Positions 28,135 through 36,858 of a stretch of DNA of 64,000 nucleotides are shown one piece after another. The notes under the pieces were generated by a model. That model was not told where the DNA came from and searched no databases. It saw only the letters and a list, made by a program, of their open reading frames with translations. This DNA comes from an uncultured Collinsella sp. (GTDB lineage: Bacteria > Actinomycetota > Coriobacteriia > Coriobacteriales > Coriobacteriaceae), in the NCBI GenBank assembly GCA_958350755.1, contig CATWID010000004.1, forward strand, positions 20,736 to 84,735, read 5' to 3'. Numbering within the stretch: the first letter of the stretch is position 1; each line of letters begins with the position of its first letter. The position numbers and the translations under genes are program-made.

Positions 28135-28152
28135 CGCTTCCGGGCACAAACT

Positions 28153-30228
28153 ATGAGATTCTCGATTATCAGCGAGATCCCCGGCAGGACCCGCCTCCAG
28201 TTGGCGGGTCCTGTGCCAGAGAGCGATCTCGATGCGCTTCTTAAGCTTGGTGGCGACATCGACGGCGTGCGCAAGGTGCGCGTGTATGGCCGCATTGGCC
28301 AGATGGCGCTGGAGTACGACGAGCCGCGCCGCGATGCCGTGCTGGCCGCCGTCGGTGCGCTCGACGCTCAGGCCATTGCCGACGCAAAGACGGGTTACGT
28401 GGTGCAGCTTGAGCCGCGCAAGCACAAGCTCGTTATGGATCTTGCCACACTTGTCGGCGCCCATTACGCACGTCGCTGGTTTTTGCCCACGCCCCTGCGT
28501 GCGGTGTTTGTCGTGGCCGGTTACATGACCTTTTTGCGCGCCGCCCTCCGTGAGCTCGCGCAGCCGCGCCTGACCGTTCCCGTGCTCGACGCTTCGGCCA
28601 TCGGCATTTCGTTCGTCAAGCGTGATGTCGACACCGCGGGCCAGACGATGTTCCTGCTCAACGTGGGCGAGCTGCTCGAGGACTACACCCGCGCCATGAG
28701 CGAAAACGAGCTCATCAACTCGCTGCTCGATGTGCCCGACAAGGCGCAAAAGGTTGTCGGCGACACCGAGGTAAGCGTTGCCGCAACCGAGCTTGAGCCC
28801 GGCGATCTGGTCGCCGTGCGCACCGGCATGTCCATCTGCATCGACGGTGTTGTCGAGCAGGGGAGCGCTATGGTCAACCAGGCGACCCTGACCGGCGAGC
28901 CGCTGGCCGTCGAGCGCAGCGTGGGCGACGACGTGTTCGCCGGTACCGTCGTGGAAGACGGCGGCATCTTGGTGCGCGTGCGCGCCAATACGGCGCAAAC
29001 CAAACTGCGCTCAATCGTCTCGCTCGTGCAGACGGCCGACTCGCTCAAGTCCGAGGGCCAGTCGCATATGGAGGACCTTGCCAACAAGATCGTCCCGTGG
29101 AACTTCCTGCTCGCGGGCCTTGTCGCTCTCACCACGCGCAGCCCTATCAAGACCTCGGCGGCGCTGATGGTCGACTACTCGTGCGCGCTCAAGCTCACGG
29201 GCTCCGTCGCCGTCATGACCGCCATGAGCGATGCTGCCAAGATGGGCGTCATGGTCAAGGGCGCGAAGTACTTTGAGTCGTTTGCCAAGGCAGACACCAT
29301 TGTGTTTGATAAGACCGGCACGCTCACCGAGGCGCAGCCGCGTCTTGCCTGCGTGCTCACCACCGATGGCTGGAGCGATGACGAGGTCCTGCGCCTTTCC
29401 GCTTGCTTGGAGGAGCATTTCCCGCATCCGGTGGCGCGCGCCGTCGTCAACGCTGCTCGCGAGCGCGGGCTCGAGCACCGCGAGCGCCATGCCGCCGTCG
29501 AGTACATCGTGGCGCACGGCATCGCTTCGTCCATTGAAGGGCGTCGCGCGATTATCGGCTCGGCACACTTTGTGTTTGAGGACGAGAGCGCGCAGCTCGA
29601 TTCCGACATTAAGGAGCGCATTGAGTCCCAGATGCAGGGCCTGTCGCCGCTGTACCTGGCGGTCGACGGCAAGGTCGTCGGCGTGCTCGGCATCGAGGAT
29701 CCGCTCAAGCCCGGGGTCCGTGAGGCCATCGCCGACTTGCATGCGTTGGGCGTCAAGCATGTCGTTATGCTCACGGGCGATTCGGAACGCACGGCCGAGC
29801 GCATTGCGCGCGAGGCGGGTGTCGACGAGTTTAAGGCCGAACTGCTGCCCGAGGACAAGTACGCGTATGTGGAGCGCATTAAGGGCGAGGGGCGCCACGT
29901 TGCCATGGTGGGCGACGGCGTCAACGATTCGCCGGCGCTGGGCCTGGCCGATGTGGGCTTGGCCATGGGTGGCGGAAGCGACATCGCCAAGGAGGTCGCC
30001 GACATCATCCTGGCGGATACCGATCTGGCCGCAATCGTGCGCCTGCGCCGCATGAGTCAGGGGCTTATCGACCGTCTGACGAGTTCGTATTCCAAGGTGA
30101 TGCTCACCAACTCGGCGCTGTTGGCATTGGGCATTACCGGCATGATCACTCCGCAGACGTCGTCACTGCTGCACAACGGCTCGACAATCGCCTACAGTCT
30201 GGGCAACGCAAAGGCGTACCTGCGTTAG
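28153..30228 (+). CDS. P1B-type heavy-metal ATPase
   Basis: 691 aa. An N-terminal HMA-like domain (1-75) lacks the usual CxxC. Actuator motif TGEP at 247-250, phosphorylation motif DKTGTLTE with D386, hinge GDGVNDSPAL. The transmembrane metal motif, normally CPC, reads YSCALKLT with a single Cys (C344) preceded by Ser. Exports or imports a transition metal with ATP hydrolysis; the ion is uncertain, since SC-type motifs are not those of the copper or zinc classes. Weak ribosome site before ATG. Coupled with the DUF6110 gene. Confidence 0.9.
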   Translation: MRFSIISEIPGRTRLQLAGPVPESDLDALLKLGGDIDGVRKVRVYGRIGQMALEYDEPRRDAVLAAVGALDAQAIADAKTGYVVQLEPRKHKLVMDLATLVGAHYARRWFLPTPLRAVFVVAGYMTFLRAALRELAQPRLTVPVLDASAIGISFVKRDVDTAGQTMFLLNVGELLEDYTRAMSENELINSLLDVPDKAQKVVGDTEVSVAATELEPGDLVAVRTGMSICIDGVVEQGSAMVNQATLTGEPLAVERSVGDDVFAGTVVEDGGILVRVRANTAQTKLRSIVSLVQTADSLKSEGQSHMEDLANKIVPWNFLLAGLVALTTRSPIKTSAALMVDYSCALKLTGSVAVMTAMSDAAKMGVMVKGAKYFESFAKADTIVFDKTGTLTEAQPRLACVLTTDGWSDDEVLRLSACLEEHFPHPVARAVVNAARERGLEHRERHAAVEYIVAHGIASSIEGRRAIIGSAHFVFEDESAQLDSDIKERIESQMQGLSPLYLAVDGKVVGVLGIEDPLKPGVREAIADLHALGVKHVVMLTGDSERTAERIAREAGVDEFKAELLPEDKYAYVERIKGEGRHVAMVGDGVNDSPALGLADVGLAMGGGSDIAKEVADIILADTDLAAIVRLRRMSQGLIDRLTSSYSKVMLTNSALLALGITGMITPQTSSLLHNGSTIAYSLGNAKAYLR

Positions 30229-30257
30229 CAGACGTGTTCGCCCACGTTATCTGGCCC

Positions 30258-30299
30258 GCGCCCAGACGGCATCGGTGTCGTCTGGGCGCAGGTCTTTTG
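30258..30299 (+). terminator. Terminator of the P-type ATPase operon
   Basis: 11-bp perfect stem GCGCCCAGACG / CGTCTGGGCGC (30258-30268, 30279-30289), then AGGTCTTTTG. It lies inside the 5' part of the longest reading frame of the PIN-domain gene. Confidence 0.85.
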
Positions 30300-30791
30300 C
30301 ATTTGGATGCCAACGTATGGGTTGATTCGTTTTGCGTCGACCATGCCGAGTCGCTTGCCGCGCGTGCGTTTATTGGGCAGGCGACGGAGGCGGGGGCATT
30401 GCTGTTCTTTCCGGTGTATATCGCCAAGGACGTACTGTATGTTGTACAGCACGAACTGAAGCGCAGCGTTCTTGCCAGCGGGGGAGCGCTCGGCGAGGCT
30501 TCTGCCCGCGCGATTGGCGATGCGGCGCTGGCGTTTGTTCGGAACATGACCGAAAACGCCACGGCCGTGGGTGCAGATGCGTCGGACCTTTGGCTGGCCG
30601 ACAAATACTTAGCGCTCCATCGCGATTACGAGGACAACTTGGTACTCGCCGCATGCAAACGCGCCCAGGTCGATTACTTGGTGACCAACGATCGAAAACT
30701 GCTCGAACATGCCGATCTTGCAGCAAAGACACCTCGTCAAATGATGCCGATTCTTGCCTTGGCCGAATGCGGCGGCGCGGCAATCGGTTGA
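30297..30791 (+). CDS. PIN-domain protein (putative RNase, solitary)
   Basis: About 164 aa from TTG 30297. The core shows the PIN acidic pattern: LDANVWVD at the start, EDNLVLAACKRAQVDYLVTNDRKLLEHA near the end, with a conserved Asp at each place. PIN proteins are metal-dependent RNases, often VapC toxins. There is no antitoxin-like gene next to it. Start is uncertain: the frame is open from GTG 30234 but that would translate through the ATPase terminator, and no ATG lies before LDANVW. TTG at 30297 or 30303 seems more likely. Confidence 0.65.
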   Translation: MHLDANVWVDSFCVDHAESLAARAFIGQATEAGALLFFPVYIAKDVLYVVQHELKRSVLASGGALGEASARAIGDAALAFVRNMTENATAVGADASDLWLADKYLALHRDYEDNLVLAACKRAQVDYLVTNDRKLLEHADLAAKTPRQMMPILALAECGGAAIG

Positions 30792-30803
30792 CGCGAACTG
30801 TTT

Positions 30804-30840
30804 GCGGGCCTCTTGGACGACGATGCGCCAAGGGGCCCGC
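30804..30840. terminator. Shared hairpin between convergent genes
   Basis: 13-bp stem GCGGGCCTCTTGG / CCAAGGGGCCCGC with one G-T pair, between the PIN gene and the convergent gene at 30850. No strong T-run on either side. Confidence 0.6.
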
Positions 30841-30849
30841 GTCTGCTAT

Positions 30850-31284
30850 TTACAAAAGCTCGGCCTTAATGGCGGGACTTTCTGCGAGCTGCTCGGCTGC
30901 CTTTTCGTCGGAGCTGTCGAGTGCTGCCAGACTGCGGTAGACCCACTCGTTGACCTGGGTGTTCTTGACGCCTGCGGTCTGCATAAGGGCGCCTACCTCG
31001 CAGATTGCTGCGAGCAGATCGGCTTTGGGACCCGCGAGCTCGACCTCGATGCCGTGGTAGGCGGCCACGCCGCGGTTCTCACTCACGTGGTCGATAAAGC
31101 CCTCGACGGTCTCAAGCTGCTGGGCGAGAGCTGCATCATCGTCAACGTCCAGCGCGACGAGTGCGTTCGATACCGTGAGGGCGGGATGTCCGCAGGGGAC
31201 AAAGCCCTCGATGACATCCATAGCTTCGGTAATGGTTGAGCCCAGGCCTGCGAGGGCATTGACGAGTTGCTGCTTGGTATCCAT
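30850..31284 (-). CDS. Hypothetical protein, 144 aa
   Basis: ATG 31284 with AAAGGA upstream on the minus strand. Mostly acidic and helical, no signal peptide or membrane segment, ending in AIKAELL. Normal codon use and a proper ribosome site support a real gene. I do not recognise a family. Convergent with the PIN gene and divergent from tmRNA. Confidence 0.65.
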   Translation of the reverse strand: MDTKQQLVNALAGLGSTITEAMDVIEGFVPCGHPALTVSNALVALDVDDDAALAQQLETVEGFIDHVSENRGVAAYHGIEVELAGPKADLLAAICEVGALMQTAGVKNTQVNEWVYRSLAALDSSDEKAAEQLAESPAIKAELL

Positions 31285-31523
31285 AACGGTCCTTTCGACG
31301 GGTCAATTTTGCTTGGCGAAAATATACGTGACGCGATCGGTAACAAAAGTGCGAAGTGCGGCGCACATTGGGGTCTTCACAGCTCGTGCATAGAACAGCT
31401 GTCCGCTTTCAGAACGTGGTAAGATAACACTCCACAAGCGGGGCTCGCCCCGTATGTTCCTTGAAAAGTCGACGGTTATCGGGTGTTTGCAGGCCCGATA
31501 CCATCCAGACTTTCCCAACATTC

Positions 31524-31887
31524 GGGGGCGACTGGTTTCGACACGATAGCTCTGAGAGAGGAAGCAAGCCGAGGTCTCCTCGCCTCGTTAAACAGGGGTA
31601 CCGTCAAATTGAATTGACAACAACTCTTCTTTTGAGCCTATGGCTCTCGCTGCTTAATTTATAGCGGCGCGTCAACCCGGTGATTTCCCCGACACCGGCG
31701 CGACGTCATGTTAGGGGAATGCTCCTGCGTACGTAATCGGTATGGCGCAGGCTAAGACCGAACCGGTTAGGACGCCGCGAGCGTGTCGCTGCGCGCAAAG
31801 CGTCCGAGACAAAACCAGCGACTGAGCTTGGAGATGCCAATCAGGGGGCTTTCGTGGACCGGAGTTCGATTCTCCGCGCCTCCACCA
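31524..31887 (+). ncRNA. ssrA: tmRNA
   Basis: 364 nt, rescues stalled ribosomes. The 5' end GGGGGCGACTGGTTTCGACACG pattern and the 3' end with T-arm GGAGTTCGATTCTCC, acceptor CGCCTCC and encoded ACCA pair as in all tmRNAs. The tag frame ends ...FEPMALAA then TAA (31642-31654 region), with ALAA as the usual protease signal. The resume codon is not certain; a stop lies in frame two codons before Asp-Asn-Asn. The 3' end is a known integration site and a repeat cluster follows it. Confidence 0.95.
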
Positions 31888-31944
31888 ATAGTTACAGGCA
31901 GGTAGAGAAGTGTCTCTACCTGCCTTTTTATTTCTAGTCCGTAC

Positions 31945-32342
31945 CGCGGAGAATCGAACTCTATGCAGGGCGCGAGCGTTAAGCAAACGCGAAGCGTTTG
32001 TAGCGAGCGGGCGAGGACGCCGGCAGGCGGCCGAAGCCGGCGCGGGTTCGCGAAGCGAACACGCGGATTCTCCGCGCAAAGCCTCGACTGGATATAGATT
32101 CGATGCCGACCGGATGACAGCCTGCCGTGTCCCGCGCGGACGGATCCCCTCCACCCGCGGAGAATCGAACTCTATGCAGGGCGCGGGCGTTAAGCAAACG
32201 CGAAGCGTTTGTAGCGAGCGGGCGAGGGCGGCGGCAGGCGGCCGAAGCCGGCGCGGGTTCGCGAAGCAAATACGCGGATTCTCCGCGCAAAGCTTCAACC
32301 CTATGCAGATGCGATGCCGATCGGACTGCAGCCTGCCATGCC
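31945..32342. repeat. Two 211-bp-spaced direct repeats bounded by tmRNA-like ends
   Basis: Units at 31945-32076 and 32156-32287 are each exactly 132 bp and nearly identical; weaker similarity continues for about 55 bp after each. Each unit starts CGCGGAGAATCGAACTC, the reverse complement of the tmRNA T-arm, and ends GATTCTCCGCG, so it has inverted termini copying the tmRNA 3' end. Inside is GCAAACGCGAAGCGTTTG, itself a palindrome. No gene is encoded. Confidence 0.85.
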
Positions 32343-32362
32343 CCGCGCCAACGTCGCCCCAG

Positions 32363-32610
32363 GCGGAAAATCCATCCCAGAATTCCGGCTCAGACTGGGA
32401 TGCGGTTTCCGGATGACGTTTCAAGCGGAAACTGCATCCCGGAATCGACGCTCGGAATGGGATTCATTTTCCGGAAGACGCCTCAAGCGGAAAGTTCATC
32501 CCGGAATCCGCGCTCAGAACGGGACACGCTTTCCCAACGGCGGTCCAAGCGGAAAGCGCATCCCGTAATCCCGCCTCAAACTGGGACGCACTTTCCGCTT
32601 CACCTGCCGC
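32363..32610. repeat. Four tandem 62-bp palindromic repeats
   Basis: Units begin with GCGGAAA at 32363, 32425, 32487 and 32549, exactly 62 bp apart. Each reads GCGGAAA, a variable triplet, CATCCC-GAATC, then CTC and GGGA...TTTCC, so every unit can fold on itself (GGAAA.../...TTTCC, ATCCC/GGGAT). The 62-bp period is not a multiple of three, so it is not coding. Lies between the tmRNA repeats and the patatin gene. Confidence 0.85.
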
Positions 32611-32683
32611 CTCGAAAAACCTGCGCGCCCTCCATCCCAAAACTGGGTAGAAGAAGGCCAAAACGCAATCGCAGGAGGTCAAT

Positions 32684-33562
32684 ATGACTGCAGAAGATAA
32701 GGCAAAGAACGCCGGCAAGGTCGCGCTCGTCTTGGAGGGTGGCAGTTTTCGTGGGCAGTTTACCGCCGGCGTGCTCGACGTTCTCATGGAGGCCGGTGTC
32801 GAAATTCCGGCGGTATATGGCGTATCGGCCGGTGCGCTCAACGGCGTCAACTACAAGTCACACCAGATCGGTCGCGTCAATCGCATCAACCTGACCTTCT
32901 GCAATGACAACCGCTACATGGGTGCCGCATCCTTCGCATCCACGGGCTCCATCGTGGGTTACGACTTTATCTTCAACGATATCCAGGACCGCCTGGATCC
33001 CTTTGACAACGAGGCGTTCGACGCGAGCCCCATCGAGATGTACGCCGTCGCGACGGACATGCTCTTTGGAACCGCCGCGTACCTGCCGGTCAAAAGCGCC
33101 GTGCTCGACCTCGACGCCGTGCGTGCCTCGACCTCGTTGCCGCTGGTGACGCCGCCGGTCGAGATCGACGGGCACAAATACGTCGACGGCGGCGTAGCCG
33201 ATTCGGTCCCCATCGAGCACGTGCTGGAGGAGGTGGGCTTCGATCGCGCGGTCGTCATCGTCACCCAGGACCGCTCGTATGAGAAAAAGCCCTACGAGTT
33301 TTTGCCGGCGGCGCGTGCGCGCTATGCCGACTGCCCCTACCTGCTCGAGGCTATCGAGACGCGCCACGACCGCTATAACCTCCAGCGCATGCACCTGTGG
33401 AAGTATGAGCGCGAGGGCCGCGCGCTGGTCATCTCTCCGCAAAAGCCGGTCGAGGTCGGCCATGTCGAGCATGATCCGGCAAAGCTTTTGGACCTGTATA
33501 TTCAGGGTCGCCAGGAGGCAAAGCGTTTGCTCGCGGAGATCCAGGAGTTTGTTGAGCGCTAG
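32684..33562 (+). CDS. Patatin-like phospholipase
   Basis: 292-aa cytosolic or membrane-associated acyl hydrolase. AGGAGGTCAAT precedes ATG. Oxyanion motif EGGSFRG (residues 18-24), nucleophile elbow GVSAGA (Ser about 48), catalytic Asp in VDGGVADSVP (about 168). Matches the bacterial patatin family with the YjjU/RssA-type layout and no signal peptide. The in vivo lipid is unknown. Single gene between the tmRNA repeat cluster and the ribosomal protein operon. Confidence 0.92.
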   Translation: MTAEDKAKNAGKVALVLEGGSFRGQFTAGVLDVLMEAGVEIPAVYGVSAGALNGVNYKSHQIGRVNRINLTFCNDNRYMGAASFASTGSIVGYDFIFNDIQDRLDPFDNEAFDASPIEMYAVATDMLFGTAAYLPVKSAVLDLDAVRASTSLPLVTPPVEIDGHKYVDGGVADSVPIEHVLEEVGFDRAVVIVTQDRSYEKKPYEFLPAARARYADCPYLLEAIETRHDRYNLQRMHLWKYEREGRALVISPQKPVEVGHVEHDPAKLLDLYIQGRQEAKRLLAEIQEFVER

Positions 33563-33625
33563 CGCTGCAACGTCACGGCTCGTGGATGACATGTGCAGAA
33601 ACTCTGGTCGGAGCCAAAATACCTG

Positions 33626-33653
33626 TTGACTCGAGCGGCGAGCGGGGTAATAT
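33626..33653 (+). promoter_or_regulatory. Promoter of rplM-rpsI
   Basis: TTGACT (33626-33631), 16-bp spacer, TAATAT (33648-33653), 67 bp before the rplM start. Confidence 0.75.
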
Positions 33654-33719
33654 GGACGGGTTACTTGCAGAGCCCCGTGAATCTCTGTAACAACACGTAC
33701 TGTACATGGAGGAGTCTAA

Positions 33720-34163
33720 GTGATTTCGAAATCGACTCACTACGCCAAGCAGGGCGAGGTCCAGCGCAACTGGGTTCTCGTCGACGCCGATGGTGCTGTC
33801 CTGGGCCGTCTTGCCACCCAGATCGCAATGATCCTGCGCGGTAAGAACAAGCCCCAGTTCACGCCCAACAGCGACTGCGGCGACTTCGTTGTCGTCATCA
33901 ACGCCGATAAGGTCCAGCTTACCGGTAACAAGGCCGACACGAAGACCTATTATCGCCACAGCGGCTACAACGGCGGCCTCAAGGCTGAGAGCTTCCGCCA
34001 GGCTATGGAGAAGCACCCGGAGAAGGTCATCGAGCGCGCCGTTCGCGGCATGCTGCCCAAGACCACCCTCGGCCGTGCCCAGATGACCAAGCTTAAGGTC
34101 TACGCTGGTGCCGAGCATCCGCACGCTGCCCAGAACCCCACGAAGATTGAGCTGGAGGCTTAA
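33720..34163 (+). CDS. rplM: 50S ribosomal protein L13
   Basis: 147 aa. GTG start with GGAGGAG upstream. Family blocks: NWVLVDADGAVLGRLATQIA, GDFVVVINADKVQLTGNK, RAVRGMLPKTTLGRAQMTKLKVYAGAEHPHAAQ. Full length. rpsI starts 2 nt after the stop, the standard L13-S9 operon. Confidence 0.98.
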   Translation: MISKSTHYAKQGEVQRNWVLVDADGAVLGRLATQIAMILRGKNKPQFTPNSDCGDFVVVINADKVQLTGNKADTKTYYRHSGYNGGLKAESFRQAMEKHPEKVIERAVRGMLPKTTLGRAQMTKLKVYAGAEHPHAAQNPTKIELEA

Positions 34164-34165
34164 AG

Positions 34166-34561
<396 letters not shown>

Positions 34562-34592
34562 GGTTTTATCTCCTTACGAGATACAATGTACA

Positions 34593-34635
34593 AGCGGGGC
34601 CTACCGACTGCTCGGTGGGTCCCGCTTTTCTTTTC
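34593..34635 (+). terminator. Terminator of rplM-rpsI
   Basis: 14-bp stem AGCGGGGCCTACCG / CGGTGGGTCCCGCT with one mismatched pair, then TTTCTTTTC. Confidence 0.9.
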
Positions 34636-34683
34636 GACTAGGGTGGGCGGCTTCGTTTTGCCCACTTGGGAAGGAGCGATCCT

Positions 34684-36021
34684 ATGCCCCAGAACATCTT
34701 CGGTACCGATGGCGTCCGTGGCGTCGCCAACGCCGACCTCTCGTGCGATCTCGCGTTTCGCCTAGGTCGCGCGGCGACCAAGTTTCTTGGCCCGGACATC
34801 TGCATCGGTCGCGATACGCGTCTTTCGGGCACCATGCTCGAGAGTGCTCTGACCGCCGGTATCATGGCCGAGGGCGGCCGTCCGCACTGCTGCGGCGTTA
34901 TCCCTACGCCGGCCGTGGCACTGCTCACCGTTCAAAATGAGCTCGACGGCGGCATCGTCATCTCCGCTTCGCATAATCCGCCGGAGTTCAACGGCATCAA
35001 GTTCTTTAGCCGCAAGGGCATGAAGCTTCCCGATGCTGTCGAGGAAGAGATCAGCGCCTGGGTCATGTCCGAGGAGGCCATGGCTGCCGACACGCTGCCG
35101 ACCGGCGCCGGTGTGGGTCACATCATCAAGATGAAAGATGCCCGCAAGGCCTATGTCGATCATGCCATCAGCACGCTCGACGGCCTTAAGCTCGATGGCC
35201 TGGTTGTTGCCGTCGACTGCGGCCACGGTGCCTCTTGCCAGACCACGCCCGCCGCGCTGCAGCGCCTAGGCGCCACGGTTCATGCCATCAACACCGATTA
35301 CTGCGGCACCGACATTAACGTTGAGTGCGGCTCTACGCACCTTGAGCCCCTGCGCGAGCTCGTGCTGCGCACCCACGCCGACATCGGCCTGGCCCACGAC
35401 GGCGACGCCGATCGCGTGCTGTTCGTGGACAGCGAGGGCAACGAGATCGATGGCGACTACATTCTTGCCATCTGCGGCTCCGACCTGGCCGCTCGCGGCA
35501 AGCTCGCCAATTCCGAGATCGTCTCGACCGTTATGTGCAACCTGGGCTTCTCCATCGCAATGAAGGAGCAGGGCTTCGAGATGGTCCAGACCGCCGTGGG
35601 CGACCGCTATGTTCTTGAGCGCATGCTCGCGGATGGCGCCGTCATCGGTGGCGAGCAATCCGGCCACATCATCTTCCTGGAGCACAACACCACCGGTGAC
35701 GGTCTGGTGACGGCTCTGCAGCTGCTGGCCGTGCTCAAGCGCACCGGCCGCACCCTCACCGACCTTGCCGGCATCATGAAGAAGTACCCGCAGGTACTCG
35801 TCAACGTGCATTCCGACAACAAGGCCGGCCTGGACGATTGCCAGCCCATTTGGGACGCCGTCGCTGCCGCCGAGAAGGAGCTCAACGGTCGCGGCCGCAT
35901 CTTGGTGCGCCCGAGCGGTACCGAGCCGCTGGTTCGCGTTATGGCCGAGGCGGAGACGCACGAGCTGACCCAGCGCGTCGTCGACGACATCGTCGAGGTT
36001 GTCAAGCGCGAACTTCCCTAA
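34684..36021 (+). CDS. glmM: Phosphoglucosamine mutase
   Basis: 445 aa; ATG 34684 with GGAAGGAG upstream. Interconverts glucosamine 6- and 1-phosphate on the way to UDP-GlcNAc and peptidoglycan. N-terminus FGTDGVRGVAN, phosphoserine loop VISASHNPPEFNGIKFF, metal site DGDADRVLFVD, sugar loop GGEQSGHIIF and phosphate loop RPSGTEPLVRVMAE are all present. Close to nagB and a PTS EIIA, a small amino-sugar group. Confidence 0.97.
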   Translation: MPQNIFGTDGVRGVANADLSCDLAFRLGRAATKFLGPDICIGRDTRLSGTMLESALTAGIMAEGGRPHCCGVIPTPAVALLTVQNELDGGIVISASHNPPEFNGIKFFSRKGMKLPDAVEEEISAWVMSEEAMAADTLPTGAGVGHIIKMKDARKAYVDHAISTLDGLKLDGLVVAVDCGHGASCQTTPAALQRLGATVHAINTDYCGTDINVECGSTHLEPLRELVLRTHADIGLAHDGDADRVLFVDSEGNEIDGDYILAICGSDLAARGKLANSEIVSTVMCNLGFSIAMKEQGFEMVQTAVGDRYVLERMLADGAVIGGEQSGHIIFLEHNTTGDGLVTALQLLAVLKRTGRTLTDLAGIMKKYPQVLVNVHSDNKAGLDDCQPIWDAVAAAEKELNGRGRILVRPSGTEPLVRVMAEAETHELTQRVVDDIVEVVKRELP

Positions 36022-36088
36022 TGGTCAAAAACGGGTGCCAAGTGGTAAACTGTTAAGGCTATTTTGATTGGTATGTCCGAGGGGGAGC

Positions 36089-36586
36089 ATGTTCACTAAA
36101 GTCCTAAGGTCTTTTGGTATGCGTGGTCGAGTCCTTACGCTGGATGCTCCCATCTCGGGCGACGTCATTCCGTTGTCTGAGGTCAATGATCAGACATTTG
36201 CCACCGGCCTTTTGGGCCAGGGCGTGGCGATTCAGCCTACCGGCACGCGTGTGATTGCGCCGGCAGACGCCAAGGTCGAGGCCATTTTTCCCACGGGTCA
36301 CGCCGTTGCGCTCAACACGGTCGATGGCTTAGACGTGCTCATCCATGTTGGTTTGGACACTGTTCAGCTTGAGGGCAAGCACTTTACTGTACATGCGCAA
36401 GTGGGTGACATCGTCCATAAGGGCGATGTGCTCATCGAGTTCGATCGCGAGGCAATTGCTGCCGAGGGTTACGATGTGACGGTTCCCATCTTGGTGTGCA
36501 ACTCCGTTGAGTTCTCGAGCATCAAGGGCTCCGTTGGCGTGCATGTCGAAGAGATGGACCAGCTCATCGTTGCTCGCGAGCGCTAG
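36089..36586 (+). CDS. PTS glucose-type IIA component
   Basis: 165 aa. ATG 36089 follows GAGGGGGAG; an upstream TTG in frame is unlikely. Matches Crr-type EIIA: PISGDVIPLSEVNDQTFA, then the phospho-accepting His region VLIHVGLDTVQLEGKHF, where the first His is the active site. A free-standing EIIA passes phosphate from HPr to sugar permeases and may regulate other transporters. No IIB/IIC gene is nearby. Gene context (glmM, nagB) suggests amino-sugar uptake. Confidence 0.92.
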   Translation: MFTKVLRSFGMRGRVLTLDAPISGDVIPLSEVNDQTFATGLLGQGVAIQPTGTRVIAPADAKVEAIFPTGHAVALNTVDGLDVLIHVGLDTVQLEGKHFTVHAQVGDIVHKGDVLIEFDREAIAAEGYDVTVPILVCNSVEFSSIKGSVGVHVEEMDQLIVARER

Positions 36587-36858
36587 CAAGTGCACGTGGC
36601 CATTAGCCTACAATTCAAACACGTTTACGGAGGGCGCCCTTGAAAGAGGACGCCCTCCGTGGCAAGATGGGATTTGTCCGAAGCTAAAAGGCTTCGGGTC
36701 ACCGTGGACGGGCAGGGGCCTCGACGCGGCTAGACACGAGACACATACATTACGCGACCTCGCCCTGGTGGCCGCACACGTTGGTTGCGGCCGACGCGGG
36801 CCGCGGGCAAGTGCTTGTAAGGGGAGCCTTGCCTCTCTTGTACGAGAAAGGACGCGTA
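36587..36858. other. nagB leader with hairpin
   Basis: 272 bp without a gene. A 10-bp stem ACGGAGGGCG / CGCCCTCCGT (36627-36660) follows the EIIA gene but lacks a T-run. The later part holds GC-rich short inverted pieces before the nagB ribosome site. No known riboswitch recognised. Confidence 0.5.

Noticed and set aside
31285..31523. Promoter of tmRNA
   Set aside because: Several weak hexamers (TTGAAA, TAAGAT) but no pair with acceptable spacing to the mature 5' end.
32363..32610. CRISPR array
   Set aside because: Repeats are directly adjacent with no unique spacers, and no cas genes are near.
32127..32687. 186-codon open frame through the repeat arrays
   Set aside because: The 62-bp repeat is not a multiple of three, so each unit is read in another frame; the frame is open by composition only.
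36587..36858. Riboswitch or glmS-type ribozyme before nagB
   Set aside because: Hairpins are present but no known consensus is recognisable; not claimed.
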